A DNA stretch of 64,000 nt from Bacteroidales bacterium (GCA_017529425.1 JAFXNQ010000015.1:1-64000); one strand, 5' to 3'; counted from the first letter of the stretch, positions 54,651-63,556 are shown. Notes: generated by a model from the sequence alone, not told the origin. Translations and numbers: made by a program.

Positions 54651-55583
54651 ATGAAAAGATCCCTTCTGTTGTCAGTAGCTTTCTTGATGTTTCCGCTCAT
54701 TTCCGGCGCGCAGCAGGCAAAGAATGCCATTCACGACCCATTTTTTGCCAGAGGTTTCAATGTGGTTTGCCCGGACCCGGCCGTTGATACATTATGCGGA
54801 GTCCTTCTGGTTGACAGTACTGCCACTCCGGTTTGGACAGTGCGGCAGTACAACTCCAAATTCAACATTGTGAACAACCGTTTTGAAAATATAGGCAACC
54901 GATACAATTTCCGCGTATCGGGTAACGGTAATATGCTGGCAAAGTCCCTTTCTGTCAATCCTGTGAAAGGTGCCCTAACCATGGAGTGCAATGCTTCTGC
55001 AGAGTATAAGGGAATCCGCCGCCTCGACCAGCCCTGGGTCTCTATGACTGCCGATGCACCTACCGACACTATATCTCTGTCTAATTGCCAGGGGCTGCGA
55101 CTGAGCCTCGCATACAGAGTGCTCAGCTACGAGGATTGCATGGGATTCCTGGCAGATAAGGAGATCCATTCAGCCACCTACCGGATCGCATTTCTGCTGC
55201 GAAACGTTAACCGGGAAAGCCTCTCATATGGCAAGCAGTTCAGGCTGGGCCTGGTGCTGTTTGACAATCGTTATATGGGCGCTCCCTGCCATGCAAATCT
55301 TGAAAGGAGCAGTTCACCGCATTCAGGAGAGTTCACATATTATCCCAAATCTGCCATGTATATCCATAATGCAAAACTCCCCAAGGTGAAGCAGATAGTG
55401 GAGTTTAATGTGGACCTGTTGCCGATTGTTAAAGAAGCTCTAGGCGCGGCGGTTGCCGATAACCTGCTCCCTGACACCGTTGAAGGCGACTGGGAGATTG
55501 TTTCGTGCGACATGGGGTGGGAGATGAAAGGCACCTACAATGCCTCTATCCAGGTCAAAAAGTTGCATCTGACAGCCCACTGA
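54651..55583 (+). CDS. Exported protein of unknown function
   Basis: The 310-residue protein has a signal peptide (MKRSLLLSVAFLMFPLISGA) and a mature part rich in predicted beta strands (FNIVNNRFENIGNRYNFRVSG, TMECNASAEYKGIRRL, YNASIQVKKLHLTAH). Cysteines are scattered. It resembles no domain I can name. Its stop is 2 bases from that of the convergent asparaginase gene; it has its own promoter. Confidence 0.7.
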   Translation: MKRSLLLSVAFLMFPLISGAQQAKNAIHDPFFARGFNVVCPDPAVDTLCGVLLVDSTATPVWTVRQYNSKFNIVNNRFENIGNRYNFRVSGNGNMLAKSLSVNPVKGALTMECNASAEYKGIRRLDQPWVSMTADAPTDTISLSNCQGLRLSLAYRVLSYEDCMGFLADKEIHSATYRIAFLLRNVNRESLSYGKQFRLGLVLFDNRYMGAPCHANLERSSSPHSGEFTYYPKSAMYIHNAKLPKVKQIVEFNVDLLPIVKEALGAAVADNLLPDTVEGDWEIVSCDMGWEMKGTYNASIQVKKLHLTAH

Positions 55584-55585
55584 CC

Positions 55586-56611
55586 CTAGATGGTGATTTC
55601 TCCTGCGATTGAGATGTTCATCTGCCGCCGGATCTCTTCCTGGGATAATCCCTGCCCCATCAGATACATGAGTTTGGTGAGAGCCGCCTCCACAGTGGAG
55701 TCGTGTCCGCTCACTATTCCCGCCTCGAGCAGCTGGCGCCCGGTACGGTATTTCTCCATCTGGACCTTGCCGGTTGCGCATTGTGTTATATTGACTATGG
55801 TCTTGCCATTGCGGACGGCATCAGAGAGCAAATCTACCAGCCATTCTCTTTCCGGAGCATTACCGCTTCCAAAGGTCCTGAAGATTACACCTTTGACAGA
55901 ATCTTTGCTCAATATTCCCTCTACCGCCTCGCGTTGGATGCCGGGGAACAGTGAGAAAATGATAATTGAGGGATCCATGTCGTAGTTAGCCTTGAACGGT
56001 TTTGCGGGGTCAGGTGTGCGGATGTATTCGCGATGGAATTCTATTTCAGTACCTGTGCGGGCGAGGATGGGGTAGTTGCTGGAAGAGAACGCAGCAAGGT
56101 TGTTGGCGCTTATCTTGGAGGAGCGGTTGCCACGTATCAGCTTTTCGTGGAAATAAATACATACCTCGGGAACCATCGCACGGCCGTTCTCGTCGCAAGC
56201 GGCAGCAATCTCAATTGCGGTGAGGAGATTCTCCTTGGCGTCGGTGCGGATTGCCTCGATTGGGAGCTGGCTGCCGGTGAGGATTACCGGCTTGGAGAGG
56301 TTCTCGAGCAAGAAACTCAAAGCAGAGGCGGTGAAAGCCATGGTGTCGGTACCGTGGAGAATAACAAAGCCGTCGTAGCTGTTGTAATTGTCGGCAATGA
56401 TATGCACCATGTCGGCCCAATGGCGTGGAGTCATATCAGAAGAATCTATCGGATGCTCAAACGTGACGGTGTCAATATCTGCTCCGCAATGCTTCATCTC
56501 CGGTATGTTGGCTGCCAGGTTCTCAAAATCACAGCTTTCCAGGGCGAGCGTTGCGGCGTTTCTTACCATGCCGATAGTGCCGCCGGTATATATCATCAAA
56601 ATTTTTCTCAT
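55586..56611 (-). CDS. ansA: Type I (cytoplasmic-type) L-asparaginase
   Basis: Hydrolyses asparagine to aspartate and ammonia. The 341-residue protein has no signal peptide and shows the first threonine motif IYTGGTIGMV, the second HGTDTMAFTASALSFLLEN, GSQLPIEAIRTDAKENL, and the C-terminal VFRTFGSGNAPE-like segment. Divergent from tRNA-Glu/gltX. Confidence 0.92.
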   Translation of the reverse strand: MRKILMIYTGGTIGMVRNAATLALESCDFENLAANIPEMKHCGADIDTVTFEHPIDSSDMTPRHWADMVHIIADNYNSYDGFVILHGTDTMAFTASALSFLLENLSKPVILTGSQLPIEAIRTDAKENLLTAIEIAAACDENGRAMVPEVCIYFHEKLIRGNRSSKISANNLAAFSSSNYPILARTGTEIEFHREYIRTPDPAKPFKANYDMDPSIIIFSLFPGIQREAVEGILSKDSVKGVIFRTFGSGNAPEREWLVDLLSDAVRNGKTIVNITQCATGKVQMEKYRTGRQLLEAGIVSGHDSTVEAALTKLMYLMGQGLSQEEIRRQMNISIAGEITI

Positions 56612-56629
56612 AGTGCGAAATTAGTATTT

Positions 56630-56660
56630 TTTGCAGTTTCAAAAAAAAGTGATACATTTG
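56630..56660 (+). promoter_or_regulatory. Promoter of tRNA-Glu (and gltX)
   Basis: TTTG (56630-56633), 19-base spacer, TACATTTG (56653-56660): exact match to both Bacteroidetes boxes. The tRNA begins 20 bases after the -7 box. Confidence 0.8.
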
Positions 56661-56680
56661 CAATCCAAACGCAACTATCC

Positions 56681-56752
56681 GGTCGATTCGTCTAACGGTT
56701 AGGACAAGAGATTCTCAATCTCTAAATAGGAGTTCGATTCTCCTATCGACTA
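56681..56752 (+). tRNA. tRNA-Glu (anticodon CTC)
   Basis: A 72-base cloverleaf. The acceptor stem pairs 56681-56687 with 56745-56751 (first pair G-T); the D arm contains TAACGGTTA; the anticodon stem is 56707-56711/56719-56723 with loop TTCTCAA, anticodon CTC at 56714-56716; the T arm is AGGAG-TTCGATT-CTCCT. CCA is not encoded. The body resembles tRNA-Glu, and glutamyl-tRNA synthetase is the next gene. Confidence 0.93.
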
Positions 56753-56760
56753 CAAAACCC

Positions 56761-56789
56761 CAGCTGCCCTTCAAGGGGCGGCTGTTTTT
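56761..56789 (+). terminator. Terminator-like hairpin between tRNA-Glu and gltX
   Basis: CAGCTGCCC (56761-56769) pairs with GGGCGGCTG (56776-56784), one G-U pair, followed by five T (56785-56789), 12 bases before the gltX ATG. It could end the tRNA transcript or attenuate gltX. Confidence 0.75.
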
Positions 56790-56800
56790 GTTTAAATATC

Positions 56801-58318
56801 ATGAGAAAAGTCAGAGTCCGTTTTGCACCCAGCCCCACAGGAGCTCTCCACATTGGCGGTGTACGTACCGCCCTTTATAACTACCTGTTTGCACGTCATA
56901 ATGGCGGCGATTTTATCCTCAGGATAGAGGACACCGACAGCCAGCGTTTTGTACCCGGAGCAGAGGAGTATATCATTGAAGCGCTTCAATGGTGCGGCAT
57001 AAAGGTAGATGAAGGTGTAGGTGTCGGCGGCCCGCATGCTCCGTATCGCCAGAGCGAACGGCGTGACATATATCTCAAATATGCCATGCAACTGGTTGAG
57101 AGCGGCAATGCGTATTATGCATTTGATTCTGCTGAAGAGCTCTCTGCCCTCCGTACGGCATGCGAGAGCAAAGGTGAGACATTCTCATATGATGCAAAGA
57201 GCCGTGGCTCTCTCTGCAACTCCCTTTCTCTCCCCGCAGAGGAGGTTAAACGCCGTATAGACGCCGGTGACCAGTGGGTCATCCGTTTCAAGATGCCCGA
57301 GAACGAGGATGTGGAGATGGACGATATAATCCGCGGCCATATCACAATCAACACCTCGACCCTGGACGACAAGGTCCTCTATAAGAGCGCCGACGCCCTG
57401 CCGACCTACCATCTTGCAAATATCGTGGATGACCATCTGATGGAGATCAGCCATGTGATACGCGGTGAGGAGTGGCTGCCGTCGCTGCCGCTTCACTTTT
57501 TGCTGTACCGGGCATTCGGATGGACCGACAGCCAGCCGCTGTTCGCACACCTGCCGTTGTTGCTCAAACCTCAGGGCCAGGGCAAACTCAGCAAACGCGA
57601 CGGCGACAAGTTTGGATTCCCGGTATTTCCGCTGGAGTGGCATGCTCCGGACGGTGAGGTCTCCATGGGCTACCGAGAGAGCGGTTATCTTCCCGGAGCA
57701 TTCGTTAATATGCTGGCACTGCTTGGCTGGAATCCCGGCACCGAGCAGGAGATATTCAGTATGGAGGAGCTCTGCGAACAGTTCTCGCTGGATAAGGTGA
57801 GCAAAAGTGGCGCCCGCTTCAGCCCGGATAAGGCAAAGTGGTTCAACGCTCAGTATATGCGCTCTGCAAGCGACGATTTTCTGGCTACGCTTCTTTTGCC
57901 GCAGCTCTCCGCGGTGGGTATTGAGACCACGGCCGACCGTGCTTCTGATGCCGTTGCCATCATTAAGGAGCGCGCTACATTCCCCAAAGACCTTCTGGAT
58001 CTGACCATCTATATGTTCCGCGCGCCTGAAATCTATGATGAGAAGAGCGTTGCAAAGTTCTGGAAAGAGGAGAATGTTGCCTACATGCGTGACCTTCGCG
58101 ATATTATTGCCGATCTGGAGGTGTTTGAGAAGGAGAGCGCTGAGCGTCTGGTGCGTGAGTGGATTGAGGCAGGCCAGCTCCCGATGGGCAAGATAATGAA
58201 CTGCCTGCGCATCGCCATAATGGGGATAGGGCAGGGGCCGGACATCTTCTCTATTTGTGAGTTTATCGGTCGCGACGAGACTTTGCGCCGTATAGACCGG
58301 GCGATTGAGACTCTATAG
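56801..58318 (+). CDS. gltX: Glutamyl-tRNA synthetase
   Basis: Class I synthetase that charges tRNA-Glu. The 505-residue protein has the HIGH motif in PSPTGALHIGGVRTAL (residues 8-23), RIEDTDSQR, HLANIVDDHLMEISHVIRGEEW, and the KMSKS equivalent KLSKRDGDK near 267. The C-terminal anticodon-binding helical domain follows. It uses the promoter in front of the tRNA, unless an internal promoter exists. Its end overlaps the convergent LytTR gene by 6 bases. Confidence 0.96.
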   Translation: MRKVRVRFAPSPTGALHIGGVRTALYNYLFARHNGGDFILRIEDTDSQRFVPGAEEYIIEALQWCGIKVDEGVGVGGPHAPYRQSERRDIYLKYAMQLVESGNAYYAFDSAEELSALRTACESKGETFSYDAKSRGSLCNSLSLPAEEVKRRIDAGDQWVIRFKMPENEDVEMDDIIRGHITINTSTLDDKVLYKSADALPTYHLANIVDDHLMEISHVIRGEEWLPSLPLHFLLYRAFGWTDSQPLFAHLPLLLKPQGQGKLSKRDGDKFGFPVFPLEWHAPDGEVSMGYRESGYLPGAFVNMLALLGWNPGTEQEIFSMEELCEQFSLDKVSKSGARFSPDKAKWFNAQYMRSASDDFLATLLLPQLSAVGIETTADRASDAVAIIKERATFPKDLLDLTIYMFRAPEIYDEKSVAKFWKEENVAYMRDLRDIIADLEVFEKESAERLVREWIEAGQLPMGKIMNCLRIAIMGIGQGPDIFSICEFIGRDETLRRIDRAIETL

Positions 58319-59143
58319 TACCTTTACCAGATCTTCGTAATAAGTCTTGCTGACGGGGATAAGTATCCCCTCGGTAATGTCGAGTTCTGCTACAATCAGG
58401 TTCTCCTTATCCTTGCGCAATGCCTTGATGTGCATTGGATTTATGAAGTATGACCGATGGCAGCGCAGGATGCCGTTGGCGGCGCAGATATCTTCTATGC
58501 TCTTCATCGAGGAGCGCATCTCGTAGGTTTTGTTCTTCTCGGCCTCCGTATAGTGAATGGTGATGTAGTTCTCGTCGGCCTTTATATATAGAATATGGTC
58601 GGCAGCAACTACAAACTTCAGATTGTGCCGGCTGTCGTAGAAATGAATCCTGGAGTCATTGGCAACTGTAGCGGGGTCGATGCTCTTCACTGCAGCAAGC
58701 CTGTACGCCAAATCCATGAAAAGATAAGGTATCAAAAGCGTCAGGAACATATAGGCCGCAGTCCTCACCAATATCTCAAGATACTGCATCTCGAAATGTC
58801 CAATAAGGGAGACGTAGAGCGCCACAAAGAAAGTAGATACCAGAATCTCCATCACGCACCAGATACGATAGAGATTAAGGGACATATGGTTGATTGCGCG
58901 GGTTACATACAGTACAACTCTGGAGATCACCATTACCACCAGTACTATGCACATCATCATAGAGATGTTGAAAGAGTAAGAGGCTCTGGTGGTTTCGGTG
59001 TCCAGTAACAAGTCTATATGGAACGGGATATAGAGCGCTGCAAATGCCAGAAGGAAAAACGGTATCACCAAAAAGTAAACCACTTGTGTGGTGAACTTCT
59101 TGAAAGTATGCGGCAGAGATTTCTGGGTTGTCTGTTTGGGCAT
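58313..59143 (-). CDS. Membrane-anchored LytTR-family DNA-binding protein
   Basis: The 276-residue protein has four hydrophobic segments (about 22-40, 60-82, 95-117, 125-147) and then a C-terminal LytTR domain (about 175-276) with VVAADHILYIKADENYITIHY, RCHRSYFINPMHIKAL and IPVSKTYYEDL. There is no receiver domain, so it is a one-component membrane regulator. It is adjacent to the fimbrial operon but separated from it by a terminator; a role in its control is only a guess. Confidence 0.85.
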   Translation of the reverse strand: MPKQTTQKSLPHTFKKFTTQVVYFLVIPFFLLAFAALYIPFHIDLLLDTETTRASYSFNISMMMCIVLVVMVISRVVLYVTRAINHMSLNLYRIWCVMEILVSTFFVALYVSLIGHFEMQYLEILVRTAAYMFLTLLIPYLFMDLAYRLAAVKSIDPATVANDSRIHFYDSRHNLKFVVAADHILYIKADENYITIHYTEAEKNKTYEMRSSMKSIEDICAANGILRCHRSYFINPMHIKALRKDKENLIVAELDITEGILIPVSKTYYEDLVKVL

Positions 59144-59185
59144 TTCGTCGGGTTGTCAAATTGGCCTTCCAGCCGAAATTCGTCA

Positions 59186-59193
59186 CAAAATTA
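59186..59193 (-). promoter_or_regulatory. Promoter -7 box of the LytTR gene
   Basis: Minus-strand TAATTTTG is an exact TAnnTTTG match about 43 bases before the ATG at 59143. Confidence 0.5.
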
Positions 59194-59238
59194 CATATTT
59201 AGTCACACTTTTACAATTTGAACTATAATGAAAAGAAT

Positions 59239-59262
59239 AAGACCGGCCTCGCAGCCGGTCTT
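59239..59262 (-). terminator. Terminator of the fimbrial operon
   Basis: A 9-bp perfect stem AAGACCGGC/GCCGGTCTT (59239-59247, 59254-59262) with a 6-base loop, followed on the minus strand by a T-rich stretch, 33 bases past the fimbrillin stop. Confidence 0.75.
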
Positions 59263-59294
59263 AAAGAATAAAGAGAACAGTTGTGTGGAGATAA

Positions 59295-60362
59295 TCAGAA
59301 GCTGACATTCTGGCCTTCTACAACTACGAAATCTTTGACTGTGAGATTGAATGTCAAATTCTGTGTGGTGATGTCCTTGTCATCCTCCAGATCGTCGTCA
59401 TCATTGTCGTCAGGGTCGTTGGGGTCAGGCTCGGAACCGTCGTCCGGAATTCCAGGGCGGGTGATTGTAATATCGTAAGAATATGAATGGTTCCTCTTTA
59501 CGCCGTAATGCTTGTCATAGACCCCTACAAATGCAGATGTGTTCCATGTGCTGCCGTTGTTTACCGGGATGGACCAGTAATAGGTCTTGCCGTTTATGTC
59601 GCCCTTTATGCAGAGGCGGATAGCGTTCTTGCCGCTTGTGCTCACCTGTGTGGTCCTCTCGTAGCAGAAGAAGTGGTGGTTTTGGATGGCATCAGAGCCG
59701 CTGGTTACATCTCCCAGATAGTCATATACTTCAAAACTTTCGTGATTCAAAGGGTACAGGCCGGAAGAGTAGCTGGTGCCAGGTGTTCCGTTGTAAGCCA
59801 TCGTCGTAGGATAATTCTTGATATACATCGCAACATTGCTTACGGTTTTGCCTTCCAGGGCTCCGGTAAGTTCAAATTTGAGTGAACTTACGCTGATTTT
59901 GCTGACAAGCCTGGTGGCAGGGATTGGAACGCTGGTGGTCGTTGATGAGATGGTTGCGTGATTCTCCCCAATCATTACCATTTCGTCAAGTCCTTCGTCT
60001 TTCAGGTTTGACACTACTGCCCAGAATGCTGCCGGGGTAGTTATATCCGTGAAAGTGAATTCGCTGTTAGGGTTAATTACCGCGATAAAATGGCGTAATC
60101 CTGGTGTAACGCTGATAGAGCCGGTGTTGGAAGTTACATATGCCGATCCGTCCAGGCGGTCCCCGTCAAAGGCGAACACATAGGCAGTCTTGATGTTGTC
60201 ATCGTCGATGCCGTCGCCGTCGGTTGCCTTTGTGGCATACCCGATTGAAAAGTTAACGACCACTTCTTTCTCTTTCTCACTGGCTTGCTCCTGATCAATC
60301 TTGCCGCACGAGGTCATAACAACCCCCATCGCAAGCGCAAATAACATAATGTTTCTTTTCAT
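59295..60362 (-). CDS. Fimbrillin-like lipoprotein (FimA/Mfa1-type shaft subunit)
   Basis: The 355-residue lipoprotein precursor (lipobox TSC, Cys19) has the beta-rich layout of Bacteroidales type V pilins: an N-terminal domain with VVNFSIGYATKAT and AYVFAFDGDRLDG, and a C-terminal domain with NAIRLCIKGDINGKTYYWSIPVN and KRNHSYSYDITI, a hallmark of FimA/Mfa1 subunits. Near residues 305-330 is an Asp/Pro/Glu-rich linker (EPDPNDPDDNDDDD), followed by the final strands. Last gene after DUF3575 and FimB/Mfa2. Confidence 0.8.
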   Translation of the reverse strand: MKRNIMLFALAMGVVMTSCGKIDQEQASEKEKEVVVNFSIGYATKATDGDGIDDDNIKTAYVFAFDGDRLDGSAYVTSNTGSISVTPGLRHFIAVINPNSEFTFTDITTPAAFWAVVSNLKDEGLDEMVMIGENHATISSTTTSVPIPATRLVSKISVSSLKFELTGALEGKTVSNVAMYIKNYPTTMAYNGTPGTSYSSGLYPLNHESFEVYDYLGDVTSGSDAIQNHHFFCYERTTQVSTSGKNAIRLCIKGDINGKTYYWSIPVNNGSTWNTSAFVGVYDKHYGVKRNHSYSYDITITRPGIPDDGSEPDPNDPDDNDDDDLEDDKDITTQNLTFNLTVKDFVVVEGQNVSF

Positions 60363-60409
60363 CGTTTTGTTTTTTTAATGGTTTATAATGTTGTGTTAAA
60401 ACAGCCATT

Positions 60410-61231
60410 TTAAAAATATATCTCTATAGTATCGTGGCTTACCCAGTCGGATACATTCAAGGTCAGGAATATGCTTCCACCACCCATCACGAGGTCGACA
60501 ATTACCGGCTTCTGGTTTGTCAGGGAGATATTTTCTCCACTCCTGTACAGTTGTTCCCCTAATGGGTAGCTGACCATCTTTGACTCCCCGTCTATCTTGA
60601 AATAGAGTTCCAGGATTGCGTCTGTTGCGTTTGGTTGGGTCATCATCAAGGCGTTGAACTGGTAATAGCCATCGTTTTGTGCAGGAGATGCAACTCCGGT
60701 TGGGATGATACTGCCGGTCTTGGATGTAGCACGGCCATTGAAGTCAAAACCATGGCTCACCCGGGTCACTACAGGCTGAACTTCAGATATGCCCCGCAGC
60801 ATTCCACGTACAATAATTGTCAAGGGGATATGCTGACGGACAGGCTCCACCGTTACGTACATATCTTCGCAACGTGTGGCCAGCCGCCGGTAGTCGCTCC
60901 ACAGGCTGTCGGGTCTCTCTTTTGTCTCTATGGTGCGGCTGTTGTCCAGAATGGCAGATCCTTTCAGATTTCCCCAGGCGCAGAAGTCAATTTCATCTTT
61001 ATCCACCTGTAGTATCAGGGTATCGCCGATTGCAGATTGAGGCACAGCTGTCCACCGGGCTTCGCCGGAACTGCTGCTGGTTACAATATCAACCTTGCTT
61101 ATATTGTTGATGTCAATTCGGCTCAGGTCCACATGAAGATAACACGGACACTTGCTCCTGTCTTCTTTGACGCATGAGCAGAGCATGGACATCATTATAG
61201 CGGCAAACAAAGCTTTACGTGTCATTTTCAT
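60410..61231 (-). CDS. FimB/Mfa2-family fimbrial anchor lipoprotein
   Basis: The 273-residue lipoprotein (lipobox CSC, with Cys20 following LCSC) has the Mfa2/FimB start DRSKCPCYLHVDLSRID, a mid part VDIVTSSSSGEARW, and C-terminal strands ISLTNQKPVIVDLVMGG. Such proteins anchor the fimbria to the outer membrane and limit its length. It overlaps the DUF3575 gene by 4 bases and is 47 bases before the fimbrillin. Confidence 0.82.
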   Translation of the reverse strand: MKMTRKALFAAIMMSMLCSCVKEDRSKCPCYLHVDLSRIDINNISKVDIVTSSSSGEARWTAVPQSAIGDTLILQVDKDEIDFCAWGNLKGSAILDNSRTIETKERPDSLWSDYRRLATRCEDMYVTVEPVRQHIPLTIIVRGMLRGISEVQPVVTRVSHGFDFNGRATSKTGSIIPTGVASPAQNDGYYQFNALMMTQPNATDAILELYFKIDGESKMVSYPLGEQLYRSGENISLTNQKPVIVDLVMGGGSIFLTLNVSDWVSHDTIEIYF

Positions 61232-61806
61232 AGATTTATCCTCATTGCTACTATAATGTCAGAAGGGAAGATGGTAACTCCCTTCCGCCTGTCTTTGAGC
61301 CTTCCGCAAACCGGCCCCTGGTAATAAGAGGTCCGATGCCAGGCTACCGCTACACCTGCACCGAGCGACAGTGACAGCCAGTCAGAGAGGGCAAAATCGT
61401 ATCCGGAGATCAATTTCGTCCCGGCAAGATTGCCGTCGAGATATCGCTCGTAGCAGGGCAGGGCTAAACTATATTCACTTACTACTACCCCGGCTCCGGC
61501 CCACCAGCCGTGCCAAACAGAATCTGTCCAATACCTGATATCTGCCGACGGGGTCAGCTGCCTTATATGTAATTGCCCGGACGTGCCGCCCGCATAGGTA
61601 AAAGGGTTATATTTGATTCCGGCCTGGACACTCCAGTGATTGCCAGTTGCCAGATGCAGTTCTGCGTTTGCGGTACCCAGTAATAACCAGGTAGGGATGT
61701 TAGTTGATACGCACCAGCGGCTGACACCTTCACGCGCCATTGCGGGTGTACAAGAGCCAATCAGCAGGGCGGCGGCTGCAAGAATTATTTTTAATGTCGT
61801 TTTCAT
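61228..61806 (-). CDS. DUF3575 outer-membrane protein of the fimbrial locus
   Basis: The 192-residue protein has a signal peptide (MKTTLKIILAAAALLIGSCTPAMA) and beta strands with STNIPTWLLLGTANAEL, WSVQAGIKYNPFTY, LTPSADIRYW and VTIFPSDIIVAMRINL, matching DUF3575. These proteins often precede FimB/Mfa2 genes and are thought to be small barrels. First gene of the fimbrial operon. Confidence 0.82.
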   Translation of the reverse strand: MKTTLKIILAAAALLIGSCTPAMAREGVSRWCVSTNIPTWLLLGTANAELHLATGNHWSVQAGIKYNPFTYAGGTSGQLHIRQLTPSADIRYWTDSVWHGWWAGAGVVVSEYSLALPCYERYLDGNLAGTKLISGYDFALSDWLSLSLGAGVAVAWHRTSYYQGPVCGRLKDRRKGVTIFPSDIIVAMRINL

Positions 61807-61831
61807 GAGCTGCGCATTGTTTGTTACGGTG

Positions 61832-61839
61832 CAAAAGTA
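61832..61839 (-). promoter_or_regulatory. Promoter -7 box of the fimbrial operon
   Basis: Minus-strand TACTTTTG is an exact TAnnTTTG match, 25 bases before the DUF3575 ATG. A TTTG (61859-61856) is 16 bases upstream. Confidence 0.6.
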
Positions 61840-61945
61840 GAGTGCAGAGAGCCTTCAAAACGGAAATTGACGGAGTTATGCCTGAAATTTGGGCGATTAT
61901 GAAAATGAAAAAATTGTTAAATTCGCATCGCTAAAAATCAAATCA

Positions 61946-63079
61946 ATGAAAAACACTCCCATACTGCTTCTTACCGGCTATCTGGGCAGTGGCAAGACCA
62001 CTCTCGTGAACCGGATCCTGAATAATCGAAAAGGGATAAGTTTTGCCGTTATTGTAAATGACATTGGCGAGGTCAACATAGACGCCGACCTTATTGCAAA
62101 GGGCGGGGTAGTAGGGACTAAAGACGATAGTCTGGTTGCTCTGCAAAACGGTTGCATCTGCTGCACGCTGAAGATGGACCTTGTGGAACAGATCACTTCC
62201 CTGGTTAACCAGCAGCAGTTTGATTATATCGTAATTGAGGCCAGCGGCATCTGCGAGCCGGCCCCCATTGCCCAGACAATATGTTCGATACCCTCGCTCG
62301 CTCCGCAATTCAACCTCGCGGGCAGCTGCAGCCTGGACTGCATAGTATCTGTGGTGGACGCCCTGCGCCTTAAAGATGAATTTGGATGCGGTGCGGCTCT
62401 CCAACGCGACAATATTGAGGAAGATGATATTGAAAACCTGATTATTCAGCAAATTGAGTTCTGCAATATAATCCTGCTTAACAAGGCTGGCGACCTTACT
62501 CCTGCCGAATTGGGTCGTGTGAAAGCTATCGTGCGGGCAATCCAGCCTGCTGCAGAGATAATTGAGTGCGACTATGCAGATGTCGATCTGGATAAACTGT
62601 TAAATACCCGCTCATTCGATTTTGAGAAGGCTGCAACGTCACCTGCCTGGGTACGCGAACTGGAGGGTGGCGATGAGATTGAAAACGAGGAGGAGGGTGA
62701 GAGCGATGAATACAACATCGGCACATTTGTTTACTACCGCCGTTTCCCGTTTGATATGAACCGGTTTGACTATTTTATTGCCCGTAACTTTACCTCCAAT
62801 ATCATCCGGGCCAAAGGTATCTGCTGGTTTAAGGACGACAACGATATGTCATACTTGTTTGAGAGTGCCGGACAGCAGAAAAAGCTATCCGAGGCTGGAT
62901 ACTGGTATGCTACCGCCCCCAAGGAAGATCTGGAGCGAATCGCAGCCCAGGACCCGAATTTTATGCACGACTGGGACCCGAATGTCGGCGACCGCATGCA
63001 GAAGATAGTTTTTATTGGCCAAAATCTGGATAGGGAAAAACTATCCAAAGATTTGGATTTTTGTCTTGTTGTTAATTAA
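61946..63079 (+). CDS. COG0523 metal-chaperone GTPase (CobW/YjiA/ZNG1 family)
   Basis: G3E-family GTPase that inserts or traffics metals, often zinc. The start at 61946 (MKNTPILLLTGYLGSGKTTL) is preferred; an upstream ATG adds 19 residues. The 377-residue protein has a P-loop at residues 12-19, the metal-binding GCICC near 70, VIEASGICEPAPIA, NKAGDLTPAEL and a C-terminal CobW domain with an acidic linker (EIENEEEGESDEY). It is near a YegP-like gene and a zinc peptidase, but no shared operon is evident. Metal specificity unknown. Confidence 0.88.
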   Translation: MKNTPILLLTGYLGSGKTTLVNRILNNRKGISFAVIVNDIGEVNIDADLIAKGGVVGTKDDSLVALQNGCICCTLKMDLVEQITSLVNQQQFDYIVIEASGICEPAPIAQTICSIPSLAPQFNLAGSCSLDCIVSVVDALRLKDEFGCGAALQRDNIEEDDIENLIIQQIEFCNIILLNKAGDLTPAELGRVKAIVRAIQPAAEIIECDYADVDLDKLLNTRSFDFEKAATSPAWVRELEGGDEIENEEEGESDEYNIGTFVYYRRFPFDMNRFDYFIARNFTSNIIRAKGICWFKDDNDMSYLFESAGQQKKLSEAGYWYATAPKEDLERIAAQDPNFMHDWDPNVGDRMQKIVFIGQNLDREKLSKDLDFCLVVN

Positions 63080-63091
63080 ATAATTGTTTTT

Positions 63092-63099
63092 TAATTTTG
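63092..63099 (+). promoter_or_regulatory. Promoter -7 box of the YegP-like gene
   Basis: TAATTTTG is an exact TAnnTTTG match, 30 bases before the ATG at 63130. Confidence 0.55.
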
Positions 63100-63129
63100 T
63101 ATTACACGGTATTTTTAAAAACAAGACAT

Positions 63130-63462
63130 ATGGGTAAATTCGTTATCACACTTCGCAAAAACGGCGATCCTCAATTTGTTCTCAAGGCTGCCAACGGCCG
63201 CGTAATTCTTGCAAGCCAGGGCTACAAGTCAAAGAAATCATGCATTGAAGGTGTTGAGTCTGTTAAGAAAAACGGTGCCATTGAAGAGCGTTTTGAGCGT
63301 CTGGTGGCAAAGAACGGCCAGCCTTATTTCAACCTGAAGTCTTCAAATGGTCAGGTTATCGGCACCAGTGAGATGTACTCAAGCGCAGCAGCTATGGAGA
63401 AGGGCATCGAGTCCGTTAAGAAAAACGCAGCTGACGCTGAAGTAGAGGATTTGTCGCTTTAA
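63130..63462 (+). CDS. YegP/DUF1508 protein
   Basis: The 110-residue protein is two tandem DUF1508 repeats: KNGDPQFVLKAANGRVILAS then SCIEGVESVKKN, and KNGQPYFNLKSSNGQVIGTS then AMEKGIESVKKN. The family is small, abundant and of uncertain function. The start at 63130 is set by the promoter and first repeat; an ATG 33 bases earlier is spurious. Confidence 0.88.
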   Translation: MGKFVITLRKNGDPQFVLKAANGRVILASQGYKSKKSCIEGVESVKKNGAIEERFERLVAKNGQPYFNLKSSNGQVIGTSEMYSSAAAMEKGIESVKKNAADAEVEDLSL

Positions 63463-63499
63463 GGAACTGCGCGCCCGCATAGGGCTTGCGTTCTGTGCG

Positions 63500-63547
63500 T
63501 GCAAATGTAAAAAGGCAACCGAAAAGGCTGCCTTTTTTGCATTTGCA
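63500..63547. terminator. Bidirectional terminator
   Basis: Inner stem AAAAAGGCA/TGCCTTTTT (63509-63517 with 63529-63537), nested in an outer TGCAAATG/CATTTGCA pair (63500-63507 with 63540-63547). It lies between convergent genes. Confidence 0.88.
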
Positions 63548-63556
63548 TAGAACCTG

